Of a DNA stretch of 64,000 nucleotides, positions 8,385 to 16,820 are shown in pieces. Source of the stretch: Bacteroidales bacterium. GTDB taxonomy: Bacteria; Bacteroidota; Bacteroidia; Bacteroidales; JAADJA01. Each line of letters opens with the position of its first letter. Position 1 is the stretch's first letter. Below the pieces are notes generated by a model. The model was not told the DNA's origin. It made no database searches and saw only the letters and a program-made list of their open reading frames with translations. The translations under genes were made by a program, and so were the position numbers. The stretch is taken from positions 1 to 64,000 of the forward strand of contig JAGVPB010000048.1 of assembly GCA_020052415.1 (NCBI GenBank), given 5' to 3'.

Positions 8385-8789
8385 ATGATATTATTTGAAG
8401 GCATAAATTATTATGCGGTCATCGTTTCGACGATCGTTTATTACTTTATCGGATTTATCTGGTACACTTTACTTTTTGGCGGTATATGGGAAAGGGAGAC
8501 TGGTGTATCAATGAAAAGCCAGGGCAAACCCCAGTTATGGGCAATGTTTGGGCAGTTTATATCAACATTGCTCTTTACAATTGGAATTGCCATTATCCTT
8601 AGATTATATGGGACCTACGGTATTACAGAAGGTATTTATATCAGCACACTGATAACCGTATTTTTCGTAATTCCAATTAATTCGGGAAATCTTTTTTTTA
8701 CAGGCAGGAAAAAATTATTTCTGCTTGACGTTTGCGAACGGGCAACAGGTTCATTAGTCATTGGAATTATACTTGGACTCTGGAAATAA
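8385..8789 (+). CDS. DUF1761 integral membrane protein
   Basis: A 134-residue protein with four predicted membrane segments, roughly at residues 9-29, 51-71, 80-100 and 115-133. The pattern YxIGFIWYTLLFGGIWERETG near 18-38 is the DUF1761 signature. Function unknown. A canonical AGGAGGT Shine-Dalgarno sequence sits 4 bases before the ATG. That is unusual in Bacteroidota, where initiation is usually SD-independent, and may hint at foreign origin. Confidence 0.8.
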   Translation: MILFEGINYYAVIVSTIVYYFIGFIWYTLLFGGIWERETGVSMKSQGKPQLWAMFGQFISTLLFTIGIAIILRLYGTYGITEGIYISTLITVFFVIPINSGNLFFTGRKKLFLLDVCERATGSLVIGIILGLWK

Positions 8790-8968
8790 GGATGGCAATA
8801 AATTTTGAGTGGTCTCAATAAAAAGGAAATCGGGTTGAGAGTGTCAAAGAGTCATCGGAAACCTTAAACGTTCTCAACAACATTTGAAAAACTTATGAAT
8901 GCAATGTACACCGAATTTACCAAACAAACGAAAAAACTAAATGAATAGCTTGCAATCAACTTATTATT

Positions 8969-9613
8969 ATGTACGACCTCCCGTATCATAAAGAACAAAA
9001 TGCACAGGTAATTAAAGAATTTATTGATCAGCATCCTTTTGCTTTTTTAACAGGATGCGATTTGAAAAACAAGCCTGTTGCCACTCAGGTGCCTGTTTTT
9101 ATCGAAGAACATGACGGCAGGAAAATATTAAGGGGGCATATCATGAAGGATACTGACCACCATATAGCTTTTTTGCATAATCAAAACGTTCTTGTAGTTT
9201 TCACTGGTAATCACACTTATGTAAGCGCTACATGGTATAGTAATCCGCATCAGGCTTCTACTTGGAACTATATGAGCGTTCATGCTAAAGGGATTATCAG
9301 GTTTCTGGATGACACTGCATTAGAAGATGTACTTCGAATGACATCACTCCATTTTGAAAATCAAAATCAACGTTCCACTACGATTTTTGATAACCTTCCT
9401 TCAGAATATACACAAAAATTAATGAAAGCAATTGTGGCTTTTGAAATAGAAGTAACAGAATTGGATACTGTTTTCAAATTAAGTCAGGACAGGGATGCTG
9501 AAAGCTATGACAATATAAAAGAGCGGCTCAAAAAACAGGGTGGAAACGCACAGGTGATTGCTGCAGAGATGGAAAAAAGAAAAATGAAAGTATTTCCTGA
9601 GGATAAGGAATAG
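8969..9613 (+). CDS. FMN-binding negative transcriptional regulator family (PaiB-like)
   Basis: A 214-residue protein of the PaiB family, which has a split-barrel flavin-binding fold. It starts MYDLPYHKEQNAQVIKEFID, then HPFAFLTGCD, HIMKDTDHHIAF, and the highly conserved block HTYVSATWYSNPHQASTWNY near 88-108. The C-terminal helix region is lysine-rich. Bacillus PaiB represses sporulation and protease genes, but most family members are uncharacterised flavoproteins. A single-gene unit with a 179-base leader and no visible partner. Confidence 0.88.
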   Translation: MYDLPYHKEQNAQVIKEFIDQHPFAFLTGCDLKNKPVATQVPVFIEEHDGRKILRGHIMKDTDHHIAFLHNQNVLVVFTGNHTYVSATWYSNPHQASTWNYMSVHAKGIIRFLDDTALEDVLRMTSLHFENQNQRSTTIFDNLPSEYTQKLMKAIVAFEIEVTELDTVFKLSQDRDAESYDNIKERLKKQGGNAQVIAAEMEKRKMKVFPEDKE

Positions 9614-9733
9614 GATTGCTGACTTTTAACAATACTCATTCTAATGAAAATCAAAACTTATTATAATGGATCAGGCTGCCCCGCCTTACCGGATGGGCAG
9701 GTTCAACAGAGATAATATTAAATTATAAACAAC

Positions 9734-10306
9734 ATGAATGGCAATAAAAGGGAGTTATCACCCGGACAACGGGATGAACTTCTCAGAGCATTGAAAGCCC
9801 GTTTTGAAAAAAGCATGAACCGACATAAAGGTCTTGAATGGGCTAAAGTACAGGCAAAACTGGATACCTCTGAGGCGGGGGAAAAACTGTGGTCACTCAA
9901 CGAAATGGAAAGAACCGGCGGTGAACCGGATGTTGTTGGCTATGATAAAAAGAGGGACGAATACATTTTTTACGACTGTTCGGCCGAGAGTCCCAAAGGC
10001 CGGCGAAGTGTCTGTTACGACCGTGAAGCGTTGGAGTCAAGGAAAGAACATAAACCGGAAAACAACGCAATGGATATGGCTGCTGCGATGGGCATCGGGT
10101 TATTAACGGAAGAACAATACAGGGAACTGCAGAAACTCGGAAACTTCGATTTGAAAACATCAAGCTGGGTGATGACACCTATCGATATCAGAAAATCAGG
10201 TGGCGCCCTTTTTTGTGACCGCCGCTACGACCATGTTTTCGTATATCACAATGGAGCAGAATCCTACTATGCTGCCAGGGGATTCCGTGGTTCGCTGAGG
10301 GTCTGA
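9734..10306 (+). CDS. DUF4256 domain protein
   Basis: A 190-residue soluble protein with the DUF4256 pattern: LLRALKARFEKSMNRHKGLEW near residues 16-36, LWSLNEMERTGGEPDVVGYD near 54-73, YIFYDCSAESPKGRRSVCYD near 80-99, a MGIGLLTEEQYRELQKLG block near 129, and SSWVMTPIDIRKSGGALFCDRRYDHVFVYHNGAESYY at the C-terminus. The family has no known function. Its base composition is visibly more GC-rich than the outer-membrane gene that follows, which fits separate origins of the neighbours. Confidence 0.85.
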   Translation: MNGNKRELSPGQRDELLRALKARFEKSMNRHKGLEWAKVQAKLDTSEAGEKLWSLNEMERTGGEPDVVGYDKKRDEYIFYDCSAESPKGRRSVCYDREALESRKEHKPENNAMDMAAAMGIGLLTEEQYRELQKLGNFDLKTSSWVMTPIDIRKSGGALFCDRRYDHVFVYHNGAESYYAARGFRGSLRV

Positions 10307-10503
10307 ATTACACTCAAACATCAAAACGGGATATTCCTTGTTATACGATTCTGAAAAGTATCGTATTTTAGCCACTCAAATAATCCACAATACAGGGTAT
10401 AAGGGAAGAAAAATATATGCAGTTAATTCTCAATATATAAATTGGTTAACAGCAAATTATCACTCAAACCGCCACTTTTCAAAGCATCAGCCGAAAGGTC
10501 GCG

Positions 10504-11274
10504 ATGTTGATTACTATGCAACAATTAACTACGATCATGATAATTTTATCAGCATTAAGTACAGCACTTAATGCCCAGGAAATTGTTACGGACAGACCCG
10601 ACCAAACAGAATCTTCAATAACAATCCCTGATAAAAGCTTTCAAATGGAATTGGGATTTGGAAGCGGTAATTATTATAACGAAAGGTTATCTCTGCTTCC
10701 CACGGCATTATTCCGGTTCGGCCTGACTGAATATTTTGAACTACGATTTGTAGAACAATTGGCAGGATTCACTAATATGGCATCTGAACAGGATTTCGGT
10801 TTGTCGGATATTGAGTTAGGAGCAAAAATACAGGTTTTAAAAAAAGAGGGTATAAATACTGAAATCGCATTTATTTCACATGTTGTCATTCCTTCAGGTT
10901 CATCTGAATTGACAAATAAATATTTCGGAACAGTAAATAAGCTTGCCATTTCCCACGGTTTAAATAGTTTTTTAGACTTAGGCTATAACTTCGGATATAA
11001 TTATTTTGGAACCGGGAATGGTGATTTAACTTATACAGCAGCTATCGGAGCCGGCATATTGGAGAAGCTGGGATTGTATTTTGAAACTTTCGGCGAGTAT
11101 TCAGATTTTAGAGAGTTGACTTCAAACCTCGATAGCGGAATAACATATTTGATTGAGGATAATGTTCAATTGGATTTTTCACTGGGAACAGGATTAAACC
11201 GGAAAATGAACTACTTTTCTTTTGGTTTTAGCTGGAACATCAAATGCAATCATTATAAAAACACCAAATTATGA
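10504..11274 (+). CDS. outer-membrane transporter-like protein (MetA-pathway/PF13557-like)
   Basis: A 256-residue exported beta-barrel protein. The N-terminal hydrophobic stretch TTIMIILSALSTALNAQ is a signal peptide. It is followed directly by EIVTDRPDQTESSITIP, a signature of the transporter family linked to phenol degradation (MetA pathway). The rest alternates polar and aromatic residues as in barrel strands and ends FSFGFSWNIK. An in-frame ATG at 10516 is an alternative start. The substrate is unknown; in Bacteroidota the family is widespread outside phenol pathways. Confidence 0.7.
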   Translation: MLITMQQLTTIMIILSALSTALNAQEIVTDRPDQTESSITIPDKSFQMELGFGSGNYYNERLSLLPTALFRFGLTEYFELRFVEQLAGFTNMASEQDFGLSDIELGAKIQVLKKEGINTEIAFISHVVIPSGSSELTNKYFGTVNKLAISHGLNSFLDLGYNFGYNYFGTGNGDLTYTAAIGAGILEKLGLYFETFGEYSDFRELTSNLDSGITYLIEDNVQLDFSLGTGLNRKMNYFSFGFSWNIKCNHYKNTKL

Positions 11275-11352
11275 AATTGGATGAACTAAATATTTTAATC
11301 AGATTAATTAGAAAAATAACTAACAAAGACATCCCGCTTAACAGATAATGTA

Positions 11353-12429
11353 ATGAAATTAGAAGACCTTGGATATAATGACAGACTTGAGAAATTCTGG
11401 ATAAACAATAACCTCAGCAACTTTGAGAAAGGCAGAGTCACGGCAGAACATAAGGAGCGGTATATTGTCAGGACGACAACAGGTGAATTTGAAGCCGGGA
11501 TAACCGGTAATATGCGTTTTACTGCAAAAAACCGTGAGGATTTTCCGGCAGTAGGTGACTGGGTTGCGCTTGCTACTTTTGACTCTGATTTTGCATTAAT
11601 TCATAAAATACTACCAAGATTCTCAATAATTAAAAGGCAGGCCGTTGGACAGTTTGGAGAGATTCAGGTCATAGCAACAAATATTGATTATGGTTTTATA
11701 GTCCAGTCTGTTGACAGGGATTTTAATATCAACAGGCTTGAAAGATACCTGACTATTTGTAATTCATCGAAAGTGAGCCCTGTTATAGTTCTTACAAAGA
11801 TCGATTTAATTAATGAAACAATGATTGCAGAAATTACAGATAATATAAAAGCACGGATTAAAGATATCCCAATTATTGCGGTAAGTAATGAGACTCAAAT
11901 AGGATACGAAACAATAAAAGCAACTATCGAAAAGGGGAAAACATACTGTATGCTTGGCTCTTCAGGTGTAGGAAAATCCACACTGCTGAATAATCTCTCC
12001 GGGAAGGCTCTGATGCGAACTGAACCAATTAGCAGGAGTTTAAACAGAGGGAGGCACATTACAAGCCACAGGGAATTAGTTGTTCTGGATAATGGCGGGA
12101 TATTAATTGACAATCCCGGGATGAGAGAAGTAGGTATTGCCGATTCGACAAGCGGACTGGAAATTACTTTCGATAAAATTATTGACCTTTCCCAATATTG
12201 TAAGTTTAAAGATTGCACGCACGTTAATGAGGTTGGTTGTTCCGTTCTCGAAGCCGTTGAAAAAGGAGAAATAGACAAGGCTTCTTACGAGAATTACCTG
12301 AAGATGGAAAGAGAAAAAGCGCATTTTGAATCAACAGTTGAAGAGAGACGAAAAAAGGACAGGGAATTTGGAAAAATTATTAAGAACTATAAAAAAGACA
12401 TGAACAAAAATAAGTACTATGGAAATTAA
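11353..12429 (+). CDS. rsgA: ribosome small subunit-dependent GTPase A
   Basis: A circularly permuted GTPase acting in late 30S maturation, 358 residues. An OB-fold fills residues 30-100. The G motifs occur in permuted order: G4 TKID at 148-151, G1 GSSGVGKST at 202-210, G3 DNPGM at 253-257. They are followed by a zinc knuckle with Cys283, Cys288, His290 and Cys296. The first gene of a tight trio: trmO overlaps its 3' end by 11 bases. The usual housekeeping rsgA may lie elsewhere; a divergent, cassette-borne paralogue is likely because all its neighbours are accessory genes. CTAACAAAGAC precedes it at 11320. Confidence 0.9.
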   Translation: MKLEDLGYNDRLEKFWINNNLSNFEKGRVTAEHKERYIVRTTTGEFEAGITGNMRFTAKNREDFPAVGDWVALATFDSDFALIHKILPRFSIIKRQAVGQFGEIQVIATNIDYGFIVQSVDRDFNINRLERYLTICNSSKVSPVIVLTKIDLINETMIAEITDNIKARIKDIPIIAVSNETQIGYETIKATIEKGKTYCMLGSSGVGKSTLLNNLSGKALMRTEPISRSLNRGRHITSHRELVVLDNGGILIDNPGMREVGIADSTSGLEITFDKIIDLSQYCKFKDCTHVNEVGCSVLEAVEKGEIDKASYENYLKMEREKAHFESTVEERRKKDREFGKIIKNYKKDMNKNKYYGN

Positions 12430-12877
12430 ATTGACTCCCATTGCTAAAGTTAAAAACTGCCGGACAACGCCGATAGACGATTTTTGGGAAACTATAACTT
12501 CGGAAATAGAACTTGAAAACCATATTCCAACGAAAGCGTTCGATGGCATTTCGGATTTTTCTCATCTTGAAATCATATACATTTTTGACAAAGTGGAAAG
12601 TAAAAACATAGTATTTTCAGGCAGTCCGAGAGGCAATCCAAACTACCCTACGGTTGGCATTTTCGGACAAAGAAAAAAAGACAGGCCTAATGCTATTGGA
12701 CTTTGTACAGTTGAACTTTTAGAACATAGCGGAAGAATAATAAAAGTAAAATATTTTGACGCAATTGACGGGACACCGGTACTGGATATAAAACCGGTTT
12801 TTAAAGAATTTCAGCCACAAGGAGAAATCAGACAGCCGAACTGGGTAGCCGATCTGATGAAAAATTATTGGAAATAA
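12419..12877 (+). CDS. trmO: tRNA (N6-threonylcarbamoyladenosine(37)-N6)-methyltransferase TrmO-like
   Basis: A 152-residue protein of the TrmO/TsaA (YaeB) family, which methylates t6A37 of some tRNAs with SAM. Visible landmarks are LTPIAKVKN at the N-terminus, ISDFSHLEIIYIFD near 43-56, SPRGNPNYPTVGIFGQRKKDRPNAIGL near 69-95 (the SAM-binding region), and AIDGTPVLDIKPV near 118. The length suits the core domain without the C-terminal extension of the E. coli enzyme. It overlaps rsgA by 11 bases, and its stop is followed two bases later by the next start, so translation is probably coupled. Confidence 0.88.
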   Translation: MEIKLTPIAKVKNCRTTPIDDFWETITSEIELENHIPTKAFDGISDFSHLEIIYIFDKVESKNIVFSGSPRGNPNYPTVGIFGQRKKDRPNAIGLCTVELLEHSGRIIKVKYFDAIDGTPVLDIKPVFKEFQPQGEIRQPNWVADLMKNYWK

Positions 12878-12879
12878 TT

Positions 12880-13605
12880 ATGACTGTAAAAGAACATTAC
12901 GATAATCATCTTGGCAACTTCTACTCCTGGATGTTGGGAGATTTTGAGGAAAGACAAAATGAATTTCTTAAATTATTACGGACGATGGACATTGTTCCAT
13001 CATCATCAAAAATAGCGGTTGACCTGGGCGCAGGACACGGAATACAAAGTGTATCGCTGGCAAAATCAGGCTTTAAAGTAATCGCTGTTGACTTTAACGA
13101 CAATCTTTTATCTGAATTAAAAATTAACGCTAAAGGATTTAATATTGAAATAGTAAATGATGACATTAGAAATGTCAGGCAATTTGCTGACAAAGAACCC
13201 GAGCTGATTATTTGCTGTGGAGACACACTTGCTCATCTCGAAAATAAAAAACAGGTTGAATATTTAATAAAGGATATTTCCAATTTGTTGAAAAAAGGTG
13301 GCAAAATTATTTTATCTTTTCGTGATTATTCAAAAGAGCTGACAGGTGACAACAGATTTATTCCCTTAAAAAGTGATGATAATAAAATACTAACTTGTAT
13401 TCTTGACTTTGATAAGGAAACCGTTAGAGTTACAGACTTATTATACGAAAAAACTGATAATAACTGGACGCAACGAGTTAGCTCCTATGATAAAGTAAGA
13501 ATTACGACAATGGAAATCACTGATCTTATTGAAAAAAGCGGAATGAAAATTCAACTGAATAAAGTGATTAACAGGATGACAAATATTTATGCAATAAAAC
13601 AGTGA
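12880..13605 (+). CDS. class I SAM-dependent methyltransferase
   Basis: A 241-residue Rossmann-fold methyltransferase. Motif I is VDLGAGHGIQSVSLA near 47-61 and motif II acidic VIAVDFND near 68. The post-I region is IVNDDIRNV, and ELIICCGDTLAHL near 106 is motif IV. The substrate is unknown; the N-terminal YDNHLGNFYSWMLGDFEERQ is typical of small-molecule methyltransferases. The ATG at 12880 is preferred to an in-frame TTG 12 bases upstream because it lies two bases after the trmO stop. Last gene of the + strand array. Confidence 0.85.
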   Translation: MTVKEHYDNHLGNFYSWMLGDFEERQNEFLKLLRTMDIVPSSSKIAVDLGAGHGIQSVSLAKSGFKVIAVDFNDNLLSELKINAKGFNIEIVNDDIRNVRQFADKEPELIICCGDTLAHLENKKQVEYLIKDISNLLKKGGKIILSFRDYSKELTGDNRFIPLKSDDNKILTCILDFDKETVRVTDLLYEKTDNNWTQRVSSYDKVRITTMEITDLIEKSGMKIQLNKVINRMTNIYAIKQ

Positions 13606-13752
13606 CAAATGAATAACGGCATCTGATAATCAAGGTATTGTTTAACCGTCCTACGATACCTAACACCGCCTGAAGAAGTCAACAAGTTTGATAACCCTGC
13701 GTCACCTCTAATCAAATCGTTGTATTTAATGAATAAGAATGAACTATTGATT

Positions 13753-15495
13753 TTATAATCCCAAATCCTTTATTATCGCATCAATCCTTTTGTCGAGAAA
13801 AGCGTTCATTTCATCAAACTTCTTTATATCCGTGAAATCTTCCCTGACACTGAAATAATATTTTATCTTCGGCTCAGTGCCGGACGGCCTTACTGAAATC
13901 TTGCCTCCGTCCATCAGGAAAAACTGCAGTACATCGGATTTGGGCAGGCTGATCTTTTCTTCGGTATGTTTTTCCAGATCGAAGGTCATTTGCCTGAGAT
14001 AATCCTTAATCATGATCACCGCTGAGCCATTGATAGCCTTCGGCGGATCAGAACGGTATGTCTCCATCATTTTCTTTATTTCTTCAGCGCCCTCCTTTCC
14101 TTTTCGAGTAATGGAGGCGAGCCTTTCTTTATAAAATCCGTATTGAAGATAGATTTCCGGCAGGAGTTCATACAGTTTTTTTCCCTTTTCAGCAGCCCAG
14201 GCAGCACACTCCGCTATCATACAGCATGCACTCACGGCATCTTTATCGCGCACAAAATCCCCGATCAGAAAACCATAGCTTTCTTCTCCGCCACCGATAT
14301 ACTGCTTTTTGCCTTCATTCTGCCTGATGATCTCTGCAATGTATTTGAATCCCGTAAGTGTATCGAAATATTCAACTCCGGATTTAACAGAAATATCCCT
14401 GAGGATTTCGGAGGTTACTACCGTTTTAATAGTAAATTCCCTGCCTGTGAGCTTGCCGTTCTCTTTCCATTTGGTAAGCAGATAATAGAGAAGCAGAGTA
14501 GCTGTCTGATTTCCGTTCAACAGGATAAACTCGTTTTTATCATTCAGAACCGCCACCCCTACCCTGTCGGCATCAGGATCGGTAGCTAAAACAAGACTTG
14601 CATTTACCTGCTTTGCTTTTTCAATGGCCATGTTCAAAGCTGCCGGCTCTTCAGGATTGGGCGATTTTACGGTGGGAAAATTACCATCTGGGATATCCTG
14701 TTCAGGAACATTAAAAACATTTTTGAAACCGTAAGCTTTCAGCCCTTCGGGAACGAGCTTTGCCCCTGTCCCGTGAATAGGAGTATAAACGATTTTCAGG
14801 TCGCTGTGTTTTCTTATGCTTTCTGGTGAAAGTGATAATCCTTTAACTCTCGAGATGTATTCCTTATCAATCTCAGCCCCTATGATTTCAACTAAAGAAT
14901 CATTTCGCTTAAATTTTATTTCGGAAATATTCCTGATCTTCAGAACTTCACCGATCACATTTTTATCATGCGGATTGATAAGCTGTCCGCCGTCTTCCCA
15001 ATAGGCTTTATAACCATTATACTCCGGAGGATTGTGAGATGCCGTGATAACAACACCCGCCTGGCAATGCAGATGCCTTATGGCAAACGACAGTTCGGGA
15101 GTGGGCCTCATATCATCGAAAAGGAAAACTTTGATTCCGTTTGCCGACATCACATCAGCAGTAATGCCTGCGAAAAAAGTATTGTTCCGCCTGGAATCGA
15201 AGGCAACAGCAATTTTAATTTGTTCCCGGCCGGGAAACATCTTTTTAAGATAATTGGCAAGTCCCTGCGTAGCTGCACCAACGGTGTACTTATTCATCCG
15301 GTTCGTACCAACGCCCATAACGCCCCTCAATCCGCCGGTACCGAATTCGAGGTTGGTGTAAAAAGCATCGGTGAGTTCTTTAGGATCATTTTCCATCAGG
15401 TCTTTAACCTTTGCTTTCGTTTCCTCATCGTAATCTCCTTCGAGCCAAACCTTTGCTCTTTCAAGGATATGCGGGTCAATCACAGTATTTGTCAT
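13753..15495 (-). CDS. phospho-sugar mutase (phosphoglucomutase/phosphomannomutase)
   Basis: Interconverts sugar-1- and sugar-6-phosphates to feed glycogen, nucleotide sugars and cell wall. At 580 residues it has the usual length of the long bacterial phosphohexomutases. The phosphoserine loop TASHNP has catalytic Ser153, the metal loop is ATDPDADRVG near 284-293, the sugar loop is GGGEESYGF near 381-389, and the phosphate loop is SVRPSGTEPKIKYY near 535. All four loops are intact. Its 3' end faces the + strand array in a convergent arrangement, with a 147-base gap. The substrate choice (glucose or mannose) cannot be read from sequence. Confidence 0.93.
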   Translation of the reverse strand: MTNTVIDPHILERAKVWLEGDYDEETKAKVKDLMENDPKELTDAFYTNLEFGTGGLRGVMGVGTNRMNKYTVGAATQGLANYLKKMFPGREQIKIAVAFDSRRNNTFFAGITADVMSANGIKVFLFDDMRPTPELSFAIRHLHCQAGVVITASHNPPEYNGYKAYWEDGGQLINPHDKNVIGEVLKIRNISEIKFKRNDSLVEIIGAEIDKEYISRVKGLSLSPESIRKHSDLKIVYTPIHGTGAKLVPEGLKAYGFKNVFNVPEQDIPDGNFPTVKSPNPEEPAALNMAIEKAKQVNASLVLATDPDADRVGVAVLNDKNEFILLNGNQTATLLLYYLLTKWKENGKLTGREFTIKTVVTSEILRDISVKSGVEYFDTLTGFKYIAEIIRQNEGKKQYIGGGEESYGFLIGDFVRDKDAVSACCMIAECAAWAAEKGKKLYELLPEIYLQYGFYKERLASITRKGKEGAEEIKKMMETYRSDPPKAINGSAVIMIKDYLRQMTFDLEKHTEEKISLPKSDVLQFFLMDGGKISVRPSGTEPKIKYYFSVREDFTDIKKFDEMNAFLDKRIDAIIKDLGL

Positions 15496-15657
15496 AATTG
15501 TAAATTGTTTAAATGAAATGAAGAATGCAAAATTATCTAATTTTCAAAAAACATTCGCGAATTCGCGGCAAACTTGCGGAATAATATTTTGATGTGCAGG
15601 CATTGTTTTACTGATAATTTTACCTTGCAAATATGATCAAATTAAACCACGGTCACC

Positions 15658-15817
15658 TTGCCCGTAGGGCAAAGATATTCATAGAAACGAACGATACCTG
15701 AAACGGATTTCCCATAGGGAATCAACATCCTGAAAAATGAAGTTTTTGTTTATGTCCTACGGACAATTTGAAACTGTTAAACAAAATAAATCTATTGATA
15801 TTGAAGCCCAACGGGCT
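15658..15817. repeat. series of four regularly spaced short hairpins
   Basis: TTGCCC-GTA-GGGCAA (15658-15672), TTCCC-ATA-GGGAA (15709-15721), TGTCC-TAC-GGACA (15753-15765) and AGCCC-AAC-GGGCT (15805-15817). Centres are about 50, 44 and 52 bases apart. Each has a 5-6 base stem and a 3-base loop but a different stem sequence. No gene lies in this 447-base gap. Confidence 0.7.
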
Positions 15818-15898
15818 AAAAAATACTAATATTCCTAACATCAAACGAAGATAAAAAATTCTATCAAGTTAAATTTGATGACCTTCATTTTTCAGGAT
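15727..15898. repeat. 16-base perfect inverted repeat
   Basis: ATCCTGAAAAATGAAG at 15727-15742 is the exact reverse complement of CTTCATTTTTCAGGAT at 15883-15898. The arms enclose 140 bases that include two of the short hairpins. It could be the ends of a very small non-autonomous element or a long-range RNA stem. A weak promoter-like TACCTTG (15621-15627) precedes the region. Confidence 0.65.
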
Positions 15899-15942
15899 AA
15901 TTTTTTTTGAAGCACATCAAAATAAGATTTAGCCCGTACCAG

Positions 15943-16812
15943 TTAATTTCCCGATGTCAAATTCGCAATGCATATCTTCAGGCTGGCATCCCACCGCGGA
16001 ATTTGAATACCGAATTTCTGTTTGATTTTATCCTTGCTCAGGACGCTGTACATCGGTCGGGCAGCAGGTGTCGGATAATCTGTCGTTGGAATCGGAAATA
16101 CCCTGCAGTTTAAATGACTTTCTTCAATAATGGCCTTTGCAAATTCGTACCAGTTAATGATCCCTTCATTCGAATAATGGTAAATCTCAGGCTTGCCGGG
16201 AACAGGATGTTTTGAAATTATGTCAAGGATAACTTTTGCAAGATCTCCGGCGTAGGTTGGTGTTCCTGTTTGATCGGAAACAACTTTTAATTCTTCCCTT
16301 TCGCTTGCCAGCCTTTTGATGGTTTTAACGAAATTACTTCCGTATTCCGAGTACAACCATGAAGTACGTAATATCATTGCCCTGCAGCCGGATTCGATCA
16401 CGTTGACTTCCCCCTGATGCTTGGACTTTGCATACACCGAAACCGGATTCGGCTGATCGGATTCCGAATACGGCTTGCCGGCTTTCCCGTCAAACACATA
16501 ATCGGTAGAAATATGGATCAGCGAAATTCCGAGCTCTTTTGACAAACCGGCAAGATTCTTTACTGCAACGGCATTGATCAGCATAGCTTTTTCTGTTTCT
16601 TCTTCTGCTTTATCTACCGCAGTGTAAGCCGCACAGTTGACAATTACATCCGGACGGTTCTTACGGATAAACCCTGAAAGCGCTACTACATCCGTAATAT
16701 CGAGATCATTAATGTCAATATAAAGGAAATTCAACCCGGGATATAATCCAGCCAGATTGCGAATAGACAATCCTAATTGTCCGTCAGCGCCCGTTACCAA
16801 AATTTTCTTCAT
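15943..16812 (-). CDS. rfbD: dTDP-4-dehydrorhamnose reductase
   Basis: SDR-family reductase that makes dTDP-L-rhamnose, or a closely related NDP-deoxysugar, from the 4-keto precursor; 289 residues. It starts MKKILVTGADGQLGLSIRNLAG (NAD-binding GxxGxxG). It carries the family hallmarks NCAAYTAVDKAEEE near 61-74, ISTDYVFDGKAGKPYSESD near 102-120, the catalytic Tyr-x3-Lys YAKSKHQGE near 129-137, and RTSWLYSEYGSNFVKTI. It starts 8 bases after the decarboxylase gene, so both probably serve one surface polysaccharide pathway. rfbA, rfbB and rfbC are not in the window. Confidence 0.92.
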   Translation of the reverse strand: MKKILVTGADGQLGLSIRNLAGLYPGLNFLYIDINDLDITDVVALSGFIRKNRPDVIVNCAAYTAVDKAEEETEKAMLINAVAVKNLAGLSKELGISLIHISTDYVFDGKAGKPYSESDQPNPVSVYAKSKHQGEVNVIESGCRAMILRTSWLYSEYGSNFVKTIKRLASEREELKVVSDQTGTPTYAGDLAKVILDIISKHPVPGKPEIYHYSNEGIINWYEFAKAIIEESHLNCRVFPIPTTDYPTPAARPMYSVLSKDKIKQKFGIQIPRWDASLKICIANLTSGN

Positions 16813-16820
16813 GGTGACGG

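Noticed and set aside
10338-10571. 77-residue + strand frame starting at TTG.
   Set aside because: No ATG, composition-driven (many Tyr, Asn, His), overlaps the exported transporter-like gene by 68 bases and lacks any recognisable motif.
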